From positions 62,001 through 126,000 of the forward strand of contig NZ_JASISW010000009.1 of NCBI RefSeq assembly GCF_030063335.1: a stretch of 64,000 nt of DNA. Reading direction: 5' to 3'. The notes beneath the pieces are model-generated. The model ran no database searches, had not been told where the DNA came from, and saw nothing but the letters and a program-made list of their open reading frames with translations. Made by a program: the position numbers and the translations under genes. Below are positions 1 to 9,235 of this stretch, piece after piece. Each line of letters starts with the position of its first letter. Position 1 is the stretch's first letter. Source of the stretch: Rhodococcus sp. G-MC3. GTDB lineage: Bacteria; Actinomycetota; Actinomycetes; Mycobacteriales; Mycobacteriaceae.

Positions 1-638
1 CAGGTGGAGATCGCGGTGAACACCAGCCACCACACGACGGTGATGCGGATGGAGACACCGCCGATGGAGAAGGAGGATGCGAAGACCTTCTTGGCGGAAT
101 CGAAACCTTGCATGTCCGAGATGGACTGAGTCGCAACCTGACCGGTGACGAGTTTGGTGACGGCGAGGTTGATACCGGTGAGCATCAGGAAGCTCGCCAG
201 GGTGATCAGGAACGAAGGGATCTTCGTCTTCATGACCATGTAGCCGTTGAAGAACCCGACAGCAAGGGCGAGGACCAGTGCAAGTGCTGAACCGAGCCAG
301 ACGTTGAGGTGGAGGTTGTAGGCAATCATCGAGGCCATGATCGAGGAGAAGGTGACCGCGACGCCGGTGGAGAGGTCGAATTCTCCGCCGATCATCAGCA
401 GGGACACTCCGATGGCCATGATGCCGATTGTGGAGGAGGCGTACAGGACCGTCGCCAAAGCCTCTGGGCTACGGAAGGGCGGGGCGACGATACAGAAGAA
501 GACGAAAATGACGATGGCACCGAACAGGGCCCCGATCTCGGGGCGAACCAGCAACCGCTGCATCGGCTTCTGTTTCTTCACCCGCTCATCGGTGACGACG
601 GTGTGCTTGGACAGATCCAAATCGGCCTGTGCACTCAT
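1..638 (-). CDS. Sugar ABC transporter permease (RbsC/FrcC type), 3' end off window
   Basis: Inner-membrane permease of a ribose/fructose-type ABC importer. About 212 residues are visible, read leftwards from an ATG at 636-638 preceded by AAAGGA; the C-terminus lies beyond base 1. The start MSAQADLDLSKHTV is followed by several hydrophobic segments, and the motif GVSLLMIGGEFDLSTG (roughly residues 75-90) is the recognisable signature of this permease family. It lies 62 bases downstream of the binding-protein gene on the same strand, so the two should be co-transcribed; the ATPase is expected beyond the left edge. The sugar cannot be told from sequence. Confidence 0.9.
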   Translation of the reverse strand, partial: MSAQADLDLSKHTVVTDERVKKQKPMQRLLVRPEIGALFGAIVIFVFFCIVAPPFRSPEALATVLYASSTIGIMAIGVSLLMIGGEFDLSTGVAVTFSSIMASMIAYNLHLNVWLGSALALVLALAVGFFNGYMVMKTKIPSFLITLASFLMLTGINLAVTKLVTGQVATQSISDMQGFDSAKKVFASSFSIGGVSIRITVVWWLVFTAIST

Positions 639-700
639 GAGAAATCCTTTCGTGCCGGGGCGCTCGACGTGACCAGACGGTGGTCGCGTCGAGCGCGGTC

Positions 701-1735
701 CTAGCGAGTTCCGTTCTTGGCGTACTCGGCGATGGCGTCGATATTGGACGAGTCGATGAAGGCGGGTCCGGTCAGGACCGGGGTGCCGCCACCGATGGTG
801 TCGCCGTTGTTCAGGTAGAGCCACAGGGAGTCGATCGCGAGGTAGCCCTGGAGGTAGGGCTGCTGATCGATTGCCCAGCCGACATCGCCGGATTTGATGG
901 CGTCGACGAGTGCCGAGTTGGTGTCGAAGGTGACGACGGTGGCGTCACTTCCGGCGTTGGCCTTCGACTGAACCGCAGTGAGCGCAATCGGCGCGCCCAG
1001 GGCGACGATGTGGTCGATGCTCGGGTCCTGCTGCAATTTCGCTGTGATGGTTGCCTCGACCGAGGGCATGTCCTTGCTGTTGACATTGAGGATTTCGGTG
1101 TTGCCACCGGTGAAGCCCTGTTTCACTCCGGCACAACGTGATTCGAGGGCGACCTGCCCCTGCTCTTGAATGATGCAGAGTGTTTTCTTTGCGCCATCCT
1201 GGGTCAGCCGAGCGCCTGCTGCTTCACCGGCGATGGTTTCGTCCTGGCCGAAGTACTGCTGGACTCCCTGAGCCTTCCACGAGTCGAAGCCAGAGTTGAA
1301 GGCCACGACGGGAATGCCTGCTGCAGAGGCGGCTTCGACGGCCGGTGCCATTGCGTCGGGCTTGGCAAGAGTCACCGCGATGCCGTCGACCTTGGAGTCG
1401 ATCGCACTTTGTACGAGGTTCGCCTGGTTCGGAGCCTCGGGATCGGCCGAGTAGCGGAGCTCGATGTTGTCTTTCGCTGCCGCAGCTTCGGCGCCCTTGC
1501 GGATGAGATCCCAGAAGGTATCGCCCGGAACCTCGTGGGTGATCATCGCGACCGTTGCCCGGGGAGTGTCCGCGGTACCAGCGTTGGAACCGCCGCCGGT
1601 GCTCTCCGGAGCGCCGCCCGTGCTCGAACAACCAGCGGCCACGGTGGCGCACAGCGCCAGTCCGAGGACCGCGCCCGAGCGCAGCACGCGAGGCGAACCT
1701 GTGCGGTCCGCGCCGCGGCTCGTGTGAAGTGTCAT
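701..1735 (-). CDS. Sugar ABC transporter substrate-binding lipoprotein
   Basis: Periplasmic-binding-protein family (Peripla_BP_4, ribose/xylose type), 344 residues. The N-terminus has basic residues, a hydrophobic stretch and a lipobox ending VAAGC with lipidated Cys at about residue 36, so the protein is anchored outside the membrane. Family motifs include VAMITHEVPGDTFW and DGIAVTLAKPDAMAPAVEAA. I chose the ATG at 1733-1735 because it puts the signal peptide at the start and has GAAAGAGA upstream; the frame stays open to 1843, but that extra leader is unlike a signal peptide. It is the first gene of the importer with the permease downstream. Ligand unknown. Confidence 0.9.
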   Translation of the reverse strand: MTLHTSRGADRTGSPRVLRSGAVLGLALCATVAAGCSSTGGAPESTGGGSNAGTADTPRATVAMITHEVPGDTFWDLIRKGAEAAAAKDNIELRYSADPEAPNQANLVQSAIDSKVDGIAVTLAKPDAMAPAVEAASAAGIPVVAFNSGFDSWKAQGVQQYFGQDETIAGEAAGARLTQDGAKKTLCIIQEQGQVALESRCAGVKQGFTGGNTEILNVNSKDMPSVEATITAKLQQDPSIDHIVALGAPIALTAVQSKANAGSDATVVTFDTNSALVDAIKSGDVGWAIDQQPYLQGYLAIDSLWLYLNNGDTIGGGTPVLTGPAFIDSSNIDAIAEYAKNGTR

Positions 1736-1898
1736 CAAATCTCTTTCTCGACGTCGACCCCGACGGGCCGGTGGTGAATCAATCGATGTAGCGATCAATA
1801 TGTAATCCACATCACACGCAAAGTCAAGCATTTGTCCTGACATTAAAAACTCTGATCATTTGATTCAGCGCGACGACCGAAGATTTTTTCCATGGCGT

Positions 1899-3224
1899 TC
1901 AGCCACCGAACAGCAGGAAGAGCCCTCCGAAGGTATAGAAAACCATCAACACCATCAGTGCCAACTGGCCAGTCAACCGGTGACCGACCGGCAACAGGCG
2001 AAGCGATGCATCGTGTGCCGCCGCTACGCCGAGGACATGTCCACCGAGGACACACAACACCTTGATCGTCGCCACGATCGCCGGGTTTTCCGATAGCACG
2101 TACGACACTTCCCAGTTCTGCTGACCGAACAGATTCCAGCCGTGTCCAAAAGGGTCCGCGAGCAAAATCGCGGTCGCTTGGCCCATTTCTACGAGGTAGG
2201 AGAGGTAGTGAGCCACTACGTACCCGAAGACGATCGGAATCAATGAATGTGCAAGATTCCCAGGGAGTTTTGCGCGCTGCTGTCTGTCGACTCCGCCCGT
2301 CGCGCGACTGGCGAACCAGAACGAGGTACCGACGAAACCGATGAGGAGCAACAAACCGCCGGTCCGCCACAGCGCTCCACCGGATGGCGACGAAGACATG
2401 TCGTCGACCAGGTTTCGCCACACCGGGATCTGAGATGCGCTGTCGAACGCCGTCGAACCGAGCAGTACGGCTATCACCGCAACCGTGCCGGGCAGGACCG
2501 GCAACGACCGAAGACCGTCGAGTGGGTTACGCAACACCAACTCTCGGTCGGCGGAACGAGCCAGTATCGACATCCGGGCGATCGTGTCGCTGAACTTCTC
2601 GAACGGATCCGCTCGCTCGAACCACGTGTCACCGAACATCACACCGCCGGCGCACGAGATCGCCGCGTACCCGACACACCAGGCGCGAATAGCTGTCAGA
2701 GATCCAGGATCGGTCGACGCGAGCTCGAGCCACACGAAAGAGAACAATCCCGCCGCTGCCGGCCACGCACCCACGCGTTGTGAGTACCGAGTGAGCCCTC
2801 GCGAACGATCGCGACGCAGCAGTGCGCACAGAGCCAGATGTACTGTCCGCATTGGAGAGACCACACGCCAGACTGGTCCGAAGAACACCGACAGGACCGG
2901 AACACCGACCCAGACGAGGACGTAGAACACCCCCGGTAGAGGGTTCGCCGCATCGTCGGGGCCCAAGAAAGCAGCCAGCATCACATACGCAGCGAGGATG
3001 AGCCCGAGCGTCCGAACAACGGCTCGGGTGGCCCTGGCGTCGGTTGCACTCGACACCGATCGGGGCAACACGACCCAGTGCCTGGCCGGGTCGAGTCGTG
3101 GTGTCCGCCACGCAAAAATCAGGACGGCGAATGAGATCGACAGTGCCCAGGCGCCACCGATGAGAACGTATGTGGCTGGAATCGGTAGATCGGTCGAACC
3201 GCCGAGGCCGTGAGCGAGAATCAC
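1899..3224 (-). CDS. Polytopic membrane protein, possibly of the family labelled 'fenitrothion hydrolase'
   Basis: A 441-residue integral membrane protein with about ten hydrophobic segments. The start MILAHGLGGSTDLPIP and the stretches VFYVLVWVGVPVLSVFFGP and FGDTWFERADPFEKFS resemble a family that, from memory, is often auto-named fenitrothion hydrolase; that name does not establish function here. Membrane-embedded histidines stand out: AHSLIPIVFGYVVAHYLSYL and GGHVLGVAAAHD, which could bind metal or haem. It is the last gene of a four-gene operon and begins with GTG overlapping the stop of the cupredoxin-like gene (GTGA at 3221-3224), so translation is coupled. Role unknown; a copper- or redox-linked membrane function is inference. 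Confidence 0.7.
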   Translation of the reverse strand: MILAHGLGGSTDLPIPATYVLIGGAWALSISFAVLIFAWRTPRLDPARHWVVLPRSVSSATDARATRAVVRTLGLILAAYVMLAAFLGPDDAANPLPGVFYVLVWVGVPVLSVFFGPVWRVVSPMRTVHLALCALLRRDRSRGLTRYSQRVGAWPAAAGLFSFVWLELASTDPGSLTAIRAWCVGYAAISCAGGVMFGDTWFERADPFEKFSDTIARMSILARSADRELVLRNPLDGLRSLPVLPGTVAVIAVLLGSTAFDSASQIPVWRNLVDDMSSSPSGGALWRTGGLLLLIGFVGTSFWFASRATGGVDRQQRAKLPGNLAHSLIPIVFGYVVAHYLSYLVEMGQATAILLADPFGHGWNLFGQQNWEVSYVLSENPAIVATIKVLCVLGGHVLGVAAAHDASLRLLPVGHRLTGQLALMVLMVFYTFGGLFLLFGG

Positions 3225-3628
3225 GGCCTGACGGAAACGGTGGCAACCGTTCGATCGGAGGCATGAAGCTCGATGGCCACCTGGCCGGGCACGTCGACGG
3301 TGAATACGAAACTCTGGCCTGGTGCCGCCGCCACTTCGAATTCGTGATCCGGTACTGAGTGCACGTGGAGTTCGTCCTCCGAGTCACTGTCGACCCGAAG
3401 TGTGATCGGCTCGCCGACGGTCGCATCGAGCCGCTCGTTGGTCGGCGACACCGCGCCGCCGTCGATGGAGATGTCGATGACGATTCCGTCGGGTGATGAC
3501 GACTCCCCCGCGGACCCGGTCGCCGACGTCGTGGTGATCGCGTCCTCGGAATCCGGCTCCGACGAACAGGCGGCTACCACCGTCAGACTGACTGCGCACG
3601 CAAGTACGAACCACACCACCGACTTCAT
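3221..3628 (-). CDS. Cupredoxin-like lipoprotein
   Basis: A 135-residue exported lipoprotein: MKSVVWFVLACAVSLTVVAAC gives a signal peptide with lipid Cys at residue 21, then a Ser/Thr-rich linker, then a beta-rich domain like the cupredoxin family. The domain carries DELHVHSVPDHEFE and VPGQVAIELHASD, so there are several His residues, but the Cys ligand of classical blue-copper proteins is absent; any copper site would be unusual, or the fold may not bind copper. The start is ATG at 3626-3628, overlapping the upstream stop (ATGA). It sits between two membrane-protein genes in a coupled operon, suggesting an extracytoplasmic partner of the membrane complex. Confidence 0.75.
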   Translation of the reverse strand: MKSVVWFVLACAVSLTVVAACSSEPDSEDAITTTSATGSAGESSSPDGIVIDISIDGGAVSPTNERLDATVGEPITLRVDSDSEDELHVHSVPDHEFEVAAAPGQSFVFTVDVPGQVAIELHASDRTVATVSVRP

Positions 3629-3867
3629 CGGTTCTCGTCGTCTTCCGTTGGGGTACTGCTGGTGTCGTTCGCATCGCCGGCATTTTCTGCGTTCTCGTCC
3701 CGCTCGGCACGCCTGTCCTTGGCGACGACGTACAACACGACACCGACGATCACGAAGGCAGGGATCAGAGCGGGAAGTGCGAGTACAACCGAGTGGTCCG
3801 CCATAAAGACCACGTTGTCGGCGCGGACGGACACGCCGGAGCCTATGAGGTTGTCGGACGTACTCAC
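3625..3867 (-). CDS. Small single-helix membrane protein of the cupredoxin operon
   Basis: An 80-residue protein with one membrane helix (LALPALIPAFVIVGVVLYVV) followed by a highly charged Glu/Asp/Arg tail. I chose GTG at 3865-3867 because it forms a GTGA overlap with the upstream stop, matching the coupling style of the whole operon, and has GAGGTG about 11 bases ahead; an internal ATG at 3802-3804 is an alternative. No family recognised. Its size and position suggest an accessory subunit of the neighbouring membrane proteins. Confidence 0.65.
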   Translation of the reverse strand: MSTSDNLIGSGVSVRADNVVFMADHSVVLALPALIPAFVIVGVVLYVVAKDRRAERDENAENAGDANDTSSTPTEDDENR

Positions 3868-5750
3868 GTTCGGCTCGGCACCTCGGACGAGCATGTGTTG
3901 CGCAGCGAGTTTCGCGGCGTGACACTGCTGATGCGAACCGCACCCCACGCCAACGCCCACACGAGGAGCAACGTGCACACGAGCACGATCACCGATGCTG
4001 CTGCGAACAACCAGGTTGGGTGATCGAAGTTTCGCTCACGCTGGAGAAGTGTAATTTCCGAAACCAGATCGCGGGTGAACGACGGGTCGGCCGATACCTC
4101 CGGCGCCCCGATCGCCTCGTCCCCTGCCAAGTAGATCGGCGCAGCGGTCAGTGTACGACCGTCGTGGATACGAAGGACTGTCTTCCACTTACCATCGACG
4201 GGAACAGGCTGGGTGGATCGGTAGGTGCCGGCTCCGGTGCGCTCCAGTGAGTCGACGACGAGTCCGCGCAGCGTCTCGCCACCACCCTGCCAGGCGAGAA
4301 TCGACACCCATTCTGGATCGTCGCTGACCAGATCCGCCGGGTCGAGCTTGACTTCAGCGTTGACCATCCGGAACCCATCGACACTCTCCGCGTCGGTCAA
4401 TCGAACAGACGCGGTCGCATCTGTAGGAACATCGAACGTCAGACCGTTCCATACCGTCCCGAACAGGGCCAGGATCATGGCAAGGACCACGCTCCGGCGC
4501 ACCGCGGGGCCGGGGATGCCATCGCCGCTCAGCAACTGCGCGAACAGGCCTCCGCACAATCCGGTCGTGACGCCGACCGGGATGGTCATCCACAGCGTGT
4601 CGACCCACATGCTCGAGGTCCAAGGGAACAGATAGACGGCGTCGATCCACAGAGACTCTCCCCAGATGCCGAGAGTGCCCACTCCGAGTCCTGCGACCGC
4701 GCCGAACAACAGTCGACGTTTGATCAGTGGAGTCAACGCAAGAGCTTCGACCACGAGCGCCGCGCCGAGATAGAGCGCAAACACGTTGTGCGGATCGCCG
4801 AAGACGGGACCGACGATCAGTGCGGTGATCTCACGGACAACCGCAGCGAAAGCCGCGGCGAACAGTGCTGCACCCGGACCGACCATGGACCGTGCGGCGA
4901 CAAGAGCGAAGGCTCCTGCGCCCGCGATCAGCATCGGTTGGAAGATCAGCTGGAACTGTTCGATCCCGAAGTCGTACTCGATCTGAAAAACCGAGAGTCC
5001 GATGAGGAGTCCACCGAAGGCCGATGCGCGGATCATCCAGGTGAGAATCGGGCTCTGTGACCAGCGAGGATCGGGCCCCTCGGCGTCGGACCCCATCGAA
5101 ATGCGTCCCTCGTGCTCGAGCAGGATCACGCCGACCAGCGACATGCCCGCGCCACCGATCAGCATCAGGTGCGTCGGTCCCCACAGTGTGACGTCCTGAC
5201 CGAAGATCCGATGCCAGATGTCGTCGAGAGGAAAGCCGATGAGTGCATATAGACCGGCGCCCATGATCAGGACGCCTCCGGTGGGCACGTACCACGTTCT
5301 GGTCAGCTTGATCGCGGCACGACCGGGCTTCTCGTCCAGCGGGAGGATCATCGCCAACGCGCCGGCAATGAACAGGAAAAAGAGTCCGACGAGAATGAAG
5401 TAGTGCGCCGGGTTGGCAAGCGGACCCTCGTCCCGGCCCTTTCCGATATGCAGGCTGACATCCCAGATGAACCCGAGAAACGCCGTCAAAATCGTCGAGA
5501 TGAACAAGACGAGGGGCAGAGCGGCCCAGCCGGGGAGATTCGTCTTGGATCCGGCATAACCGGCAAGTCGGCCCAGCCAGGTGATGCGACGAGTACGGTG
5601 CATGAAAGCGAGGTACAGCAACCCGAGCGAGATGACGCCCGCTGCGGCACTCATCCCGAATACCTGGTCCAGCGCCGCTCCCCCTCCTGCGGCGGCGAGG
5701 ACGTCGGTCGTGACATTGAGGTTACTCGCGGTAACACTTAACTCGAACAT
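3864..5750 (-). CDS. Large polytopic membrane protein of unknown function with His-rich membrane motifs
   Basis: About 628 residues with roughly a dozen membrane segments, then an extracytoplasmic domain (around residues 450-580) and a final helix near the C-terminus. Charged and His residues sit in or next to helices: GFIWDVSLHIGKGRDEG, DDIWHRIFGQDVTLWGPTH and FGDPHNVFALYLG. That pattern suggests a metal- or haem-binding membrane enzyme or transporter. It is the first gene of a four-gene operon with GTGA/ATGA junctions. The start is uncertain: ATG at 5748-5750 is the first plausible in-frame start but has no clear ribosome site; the frame is open to 5858. No named family identified. Confidence 0.65.
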   Translation of the reverse strand: MFELSVTASNLNVTTDVLAAAGGGAALDQVFGMSAAAGVISLGLLYLAFMHRTRRITWLGRLAGYAGSKTNLPGWAALPLVLFISTILTAFLGFIWDVSLHIGKGRDEGPLANPAHYFILVGLFFLFIAGALAMILPLDEKPGRAAIKLTRTWYVPTGGVLIMGAGLYALIGFPLDDIWHRIFGQDVTLWGPTHLMLIGGAGMSLVGVILLEHEGRISMGSDAEGPDPRWSQSPILTWMIRASAFGGLLIGLSVFQIEYDFGIEQFQLIFQPMLIAGAGAFALVAARSMVGPGAALFAAAFAAVVREITALIVGPVFGDPHNVFALYLGAALVVEALALTPLIKRRLLFGAVAGLGVGTLGIWGESLWIDAVYLFPWTSSMWVDTLWMTIPVGVTTGLCGGLFAQLLSGDGIPGPAVRRSVVLAMILALFGTVWNGLTFDVPTDATASVRLTDAESVDGFRMVNAEVKLDPADLVSDDPEWVSILAWQGGGETLRGLVVDSLERTGAGTYRSTQPVPVDGKWKTVLRIHDGRTLTAAPIYLAGDEAIGAPEVSADPSFTRDLVSEITLLQRERNFDHPTWLFAAASVIVLVCTLLLVWALAWGAVRISSVTPRNSLRNTCSSEVPSRT

Positions 5751-6047
5751 GTTGAAAGTATGGACGTCCGGACGCCGAAATGCCAGCGTTTCGACGAAGC
5801 GGTGCGAGTGCTTGGGAGCCTCGAACAGAAGTCCGAGATATTGGTTGTGAAGTCCCACTTCTCCGCGGTGGATGTCTGAAGCGATCCAGAAACGACAGTC
5901 ACGTCGTAGCAGGTAGGTACCCGCAGGTCAGTCCCCGTGCCTGCAGGGAGGTGGGCGAACGGAGGTCCAACATGGGAACCTTGCCGAGACGCCCAGATAC
6001 GTGGCGACTACCGTTGTAGCTACATTTCAATCTTTTAGGGAGCGGTA

Positions 6048-7451
6048 ATGAGCATCCAACCGGTCGAATCGAAGCGTCATCGTGTCGTCGTCATCGGTTC
6101 CGGATTCGGCGGCCTTTTCGGGGCAAAGGCACTCAAGAAGGCCGAAGTCGACGTCACCCTCGTGGCCAAGACGACACACCATCTCTTTCAGCCCTTGCTC
6201 TATCAAGTGGCCACCGGCATTCTGTCGGTCGGGGAGATCGCGCCGACCACGCGAGTGATTCTGCGGAAGCAGAAAAACGCGGAGGTCCTGATGGGTGAGG
6301 TCCTCGACATCGACCTCGCCGCCAAGACGGTCACCTCGAAGCTGCTCGAGCGTGTCACTGTCACACCGTTCGACAGTCTTATCGTCGCGGCTGGCGCCCA
6401 GCAGTCCTACTTCGGCAACGACCACTTCGCCGAGTTCGCACCCGGCATGAAAACGATCGACGACGCTCTGGAACTTCGTGGGCGCATCCTCGGCGCTTTC
6501 GAGCAAGCCGAGTTGTCCGACGACCAGGAAGAGCGCGACCGGTTGATGACATTCGTCGTCGTCGGCGCAGGCCCGACCGGGGTCGAACTTGCCGGCCAGA
6601 TCGCCGAGCTCGCGGATCGCACGCTCGACGGCGCGTTCCGCAACATCGATCCCCGCGACGCGCGCGTCATACTTCTCGACGCAGCTCCCGCAGTGCTTCC
6701 TCCGATGGGCGAAAAGTTGGGTAAGCGAGCTGCAACCAGGCTCGAGAAGCTCGGCGTCGAAATCCAACTCAACGCCATGGTGACCGACGTCGACAACGAC
6801 GGGTTGACCGTGAAGGAGAAAGACGGCAGCACTCGCCGGATCGAGGCGCAGTGCAAGGTCTGGTCCGCCGGAGTGCAGGGCAGTTCGCTCGGCAAGATCC
6901 TGGCCGATCAGTCGGAGGCCGAAACCGACCGCGCAGGGCGCGTGATCGTCGAACCTGATCTGACCATCAAGGGCCATCCAAACGTCTTCGTGGTCGGCGA
7001 CCTGATGTCGGTCAAGGACGTGCCGGGAATGGCGCAGGGCGCGATTCAGGGTGCCAGTTACGCTGCGAAGCAGATCAAGGCGTCTCTGAAGGGTGCCGAC
7101 CCGACACAGCGTCAGCCGTTCAAGTACTTCGACAAGGGTTCCATGGCGACGGTGTCACGGTTCAACGCCGTAGCCAAGGTCGGAAAGCTCGAGTTCAGTG
7201 GGTTCATCGCCTGGGTCATGTGGCTGGCGCTGCACCTGTACTACCTGGTTGGTTACCGAAGCCGCATCACCACAGTGATCTCGTGGTTCGTGACGTTCCT
7301 CGGACGCGGACGCGCGCAGATGGCATCGACCGAACAGCAAGTGTTCGCACGTTTGGCCATCGAGCAACTCAATTCGCTCGAGTCCTCCGGATCGAGCCCC
7401 AAAGCGGCCGAGTCAGCAGCTGTTGAGAGCCGCGAAAAGGCCGCAGGCTGA
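6048..7451 (+). CDS. ndh: Type II NADH dehydrogenase
   Basis: Non-proton-pumping NADH:menaquinone oxidoreductase feeding electrons to the respiratory chain from the inner face of the membrane; 467 residues, normal for actinobacterial Ndh. Two dinucleotide-binding motifs are visible: VVVIGSGFGGLFGAKAL near residue 10 (FAD) and VVVGAGPTGVELAGQI near residue 168 (NADH). The C-terminal hydrophobic stretch at about 385-403 (GFIAWVMWLALHLYYLVGY) is the membrane-anchoring part. ATG at 6048 has GGGAG upstream. It is divergent from the membrane operon and convergent with the ArsR gene; ndh next to urease matches M. tuberculosis gene order as I recall it. Confidence 0.95.
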   Translation: MSIQPVESKRHRVVVIGSGFGGLFGAKALKKAEVDVTLVAKTTHHLFQPLLYQVATGILSVGEIAPTTRVILRKQKNAEVLMGEVLDIDLAAKTVTSKLLERVTVTPFDSLIVAAGAQQSYFGNDHFAEFAPGMKTIDDALELRGRILGAFEQAELSDDQEERDRLMTFVVVGAGPTGVELAGQIAELADRTLDGAFRNIDPRDARVILLDAAPAVLPPMGEKLGKRAATRLEKLGVEIQLNAMVTDVDNDGLTVKEKDGSTRRIEAQCKVWSAGVQGSSLGKILADQSEAETDRAGRVIVEPDLTIKGHPNVFVVGDLMSVKDVPGMAQGAIQGASYAAKQIKASLKGADPTQRQPFKYFDKGSMATVSRFNAVAKVGKLEFSGFIAWVMWLALHLYYLVGYRSRITTVISWFVTFLGRGRAQMASTEQQVFARLAIEQLNSLESSGSSPKAAESAAVESREKAAG

Positions 7452-7479
7452 GCTGATCTCGACGTACGGACCTTGACTC

Positions 7480-7516
7480 GGCGTCACTCGTGCACAGTAT
7501 GTGCGTGAGTGGCGCC
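7480..7516. terminator. Hairpin between ndh and the urease operon end
   Basis: A 16-bp stem (7480-7495 with 7501-7516, including three G-T wobble pairs) around a five-base loop. It lies 28 bases after the ndh stop and overlaps the last codons of the convergent ArsR gene. No long T-run follows. Likely a shared transcription end for both operons. Confidence 0.5.
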
Positions 7517-7858
7517 GAGTTCGTGAAGCATGCGGTGGACGATGTCGTCGTCGAGCCGGTACGTCATCTTCTTACCGTCGCGCTGTACGGCAACCCATCC
7601 CTCATTCCGGAGCAGACGAAGCGCATGCGATACCGATGTCGAGGTCATTCCGAGTGCCACCGACAAATCCGTGACACAAATCCCCGGCGCCCTGTGCATG
7701 CACAGCAAGATTCGAAGCCTGGTCGGATCCCCCAGTAGATCGAACCGCTGTACCCACACGCCGAGGTCGTCGACAGCGTCGAGCGCGGCACGCGATTGCG
7801 CCACGTGTTCAGGATCGAACACACTCTCCGTCTCGGGAATACCGTTCGCATTCGTCAT
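7484..7858 (-). CDS. ArsR/SmtB-family regulator at the end of the urease operon, possible nickel sensor
   Basis: A 124-residue winged-helix repressor: DLLGDPTRLRILLCM, then the recognition region DLSVALGMTSTSVSHALRLL and the wing VQRDGKKMTYRL. The C-terminal helix and tail hold Asp and many His (LDDDIVHRMLHELGATHAHTVHE), resembling the alpha-5 metal sites of NmtR-type nickel/cobalt sensors, though the ligand pattern is not identical. The start ATG (7856-7858) overlaps the ureD stop as ATGA, so it is translated with urease. An earlier ATG exists at 7897 but lies inside ureD. Inference: it senses nickel or another metal and feeds back on urease or nickel uptake. Confidence 0.85.
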   Translation of the reverse strand: MTNANGIPETESVFDPEHVAQSRAALDAVDDLGVWVQRFDLLGDPTRLRILLCMHRAPGICVTDLSVALGMTSTSVSHALRLLRNEGWVAVQRDGKKMTYRLDDDIVHRMLHELGATHAHTVHE

Positions 7859-8520
7859 GGCGACAACGGTAATGCGTCCAGGCGGTCGCCGGTGCACGTC
7901 GTCAGGCTCCCACCCGCCGCCAGCGGCATCCGAACCGCGCCAGGCCCGGCAGTTTCGGGGCCGCGGTGGTCCGGAAATCTGATCGAACTGGACAGAGACT
8001 TCGGCGCCGACAGTGTGTCATGACCGATGGTTCCGTGTCCCAGTTCGACGCGGTGCCTGAGATGAGGCAGACCATCTATGTCGGATCGCATTGTGCCGTA
8101 CCATCTTCCAGCACGCTCGCCGGCCCGCCCGATCTGGACGCGCTCGCGAAAGCCGATCGTTGCGGACGACTCGAACTGGATCAGCGTCCTCGTGTGATGT
8201 ACGGCATCAGCTGCCACGATCATCGGCTCGGGATCGAAGTCCAACGCACCGTCCGCCGCGACGTCGAACGACCATTCCGAGCACGACTCGCGCTCCAACG
8301 TACTCGGCAATGCCACCGACGCTGCAACACTGCGGATCACCAATCGAGCACCGATGCCCACCACGATCCTGATGTTCATGACGTCTCCGCCGAGCGGTGT
8401 CGCAGCTGTTCCGATCAGATGCACGGTGTCCGCACCGGTCAATCTGCCGGACAAGCCGCCGGAGGCGATGATGCGCGGACTGCGGTGTGCGCTGGCCTCG
8501 ATGACAAGCTCAGTGCGCAT
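7855..8520 (-). CDS. ureD: Urease accessory protein UreD
   Basis: 221 residues. UreD (UreH) binds apo-urease and with UreF and UreG forms the complex that delivers nickel and CO2 to the active-site lysine. Family-like features are the N-terminal [26 protein letters not shown] region and [20 protein letters not shown] at 8518-8520 overlaps the end of ureG by 11 bases; the stop overlaps the ArsR start. It is the last urease gene before the regulator. The family is divergent, so the name rests partly on its place after ureG, as in M. tuberculosis. Confidence 0.88.
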   Translation of the reverse strand: MRTELVIEASAHRSPRIIASGGLSGRLTGADTVHLIGTAATPLGGDVMNIRIVVGIGARLVIRSVAASVALPSTLERESCSEWSFDVAADGALDFDPEPMIVAADAVHHTRTLIQFESSATIGFRERVQIGRAGERAGRWYGTMRSDIDGLPHLRHRVELGHGTIGHDTLSAPKSLSSSIRFPDHRGPETAGPGAVRMPLAAGGSLTTCTGDRLDALPLSP

Positions 8521-9202
8521 CGGCCACGGCCGACTCCTTCAACTGAGCGCGTACCCACTCGAGTACGAGGGTCGCCGACGGATCGTCGGTAAGCGAGATC
8601 AGAGCAGTCGGCCTCCCCCCACGTACCCGTGTCGCGTCGTGCTCCATCACGGTCAGATCTGCGCCGACGTAGGGAGCGAGATCCGTCTTGTTGATAACCA
8701 GAAGGTCGGAGAAGGTGACTCCGGGCCCGCCTTTTCTCGGCACCTTGTCCCCACCGGCAACGTCGACGACGAAGATTTGCACATCGATCAACCCCGACGA
8801 AAACGTTGCAGTCAGGTTGTCGCCGCCGGATTCCACGAGTATCAGATCGAGCGGAGGATTCTCCTCGACCAAATCGTCGATGGCGTCGAGGTTCGCGGTG
8901 ATGTCGTCCCTGATGGCAGTGTGCGGACAGCCGCCGGTTTGGACCGCAGTGATTCGCTCGTCTGACAGAACCGCATGTCGGCGAAGAAAATCGGCATCCT
9001 CGGTGGTGTAGATGTCGTTGGTCAGGACCGCGAGCGACAGCTCGTCTCGCAGTTCGCGGCACAGCGCCGCAACCAGAGCTGTCTTACCCGATCCGACCGG
9101 TCCACCGATACCGATACGGAGTGCCTCGCCAGGGACTCGGCGCCGTTTCGGGCGATCGTGGCTGTGGTCGTGCGGCTCGCCGTCGATCAGATGTGGGGGC
9201 AT
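8510..9202 (-). CDS. ureG: Urease accessory GTPase UreG
   Basis: 230-residue SIMIBI GTPase that uses GTP hydrolysis to load nickel into urease. P-loop GGPVGSGKT at about residues 33-41; nickel-binding Cys-Pro-His in [16 protein letters not shown] guanine-specificity motif in [17 protein letters not shown]. The N-terminus has several His ([13 protein letters not shown]), a short version of the nickel-storing tail of some UreG proteins. ATG at 9200-9202, 33 bases after ureF on the same strand. Confidence 0.95.
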   Translation of the reverse strand: MPPHLIDGEPHDHSHDRPKRRRVPGEALRIGIGGPVGSGKTALVAALCRELRDELSLAVLTNDIYTTEDADFLRRHAVLSDERITAVQTGGCPHTAIRDDITANLDAIDDLVEENPPLDLILVESGGDNLTATFSSGLIDVQIFVVDVAGGDKVPRKGGPGVTFSDLLVINKTDLAPYVGADLTVMEHDATRVRGGRPTALISLTDDPSATLVLEWVRAQLKESAVADAH

Positions 9203-9235
9203 TGGGTCGCCTTTCGAGAGTTTTCGAGATCGAGT

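Noticed and set aside
2629..3426. 265-codon frame spanning the membrane-protein/cupredoxin junction
   Set aside because: Arg-rich translation in another frame of the same strand; the GTGA-coupled frames have signal peptide and membrane segments.
6027..6977. 316-codon frame opposite ndh
   Set aside because: Overlaps the clear Ndh FAD and NADH domains; no recognisable motif or ribosome site.
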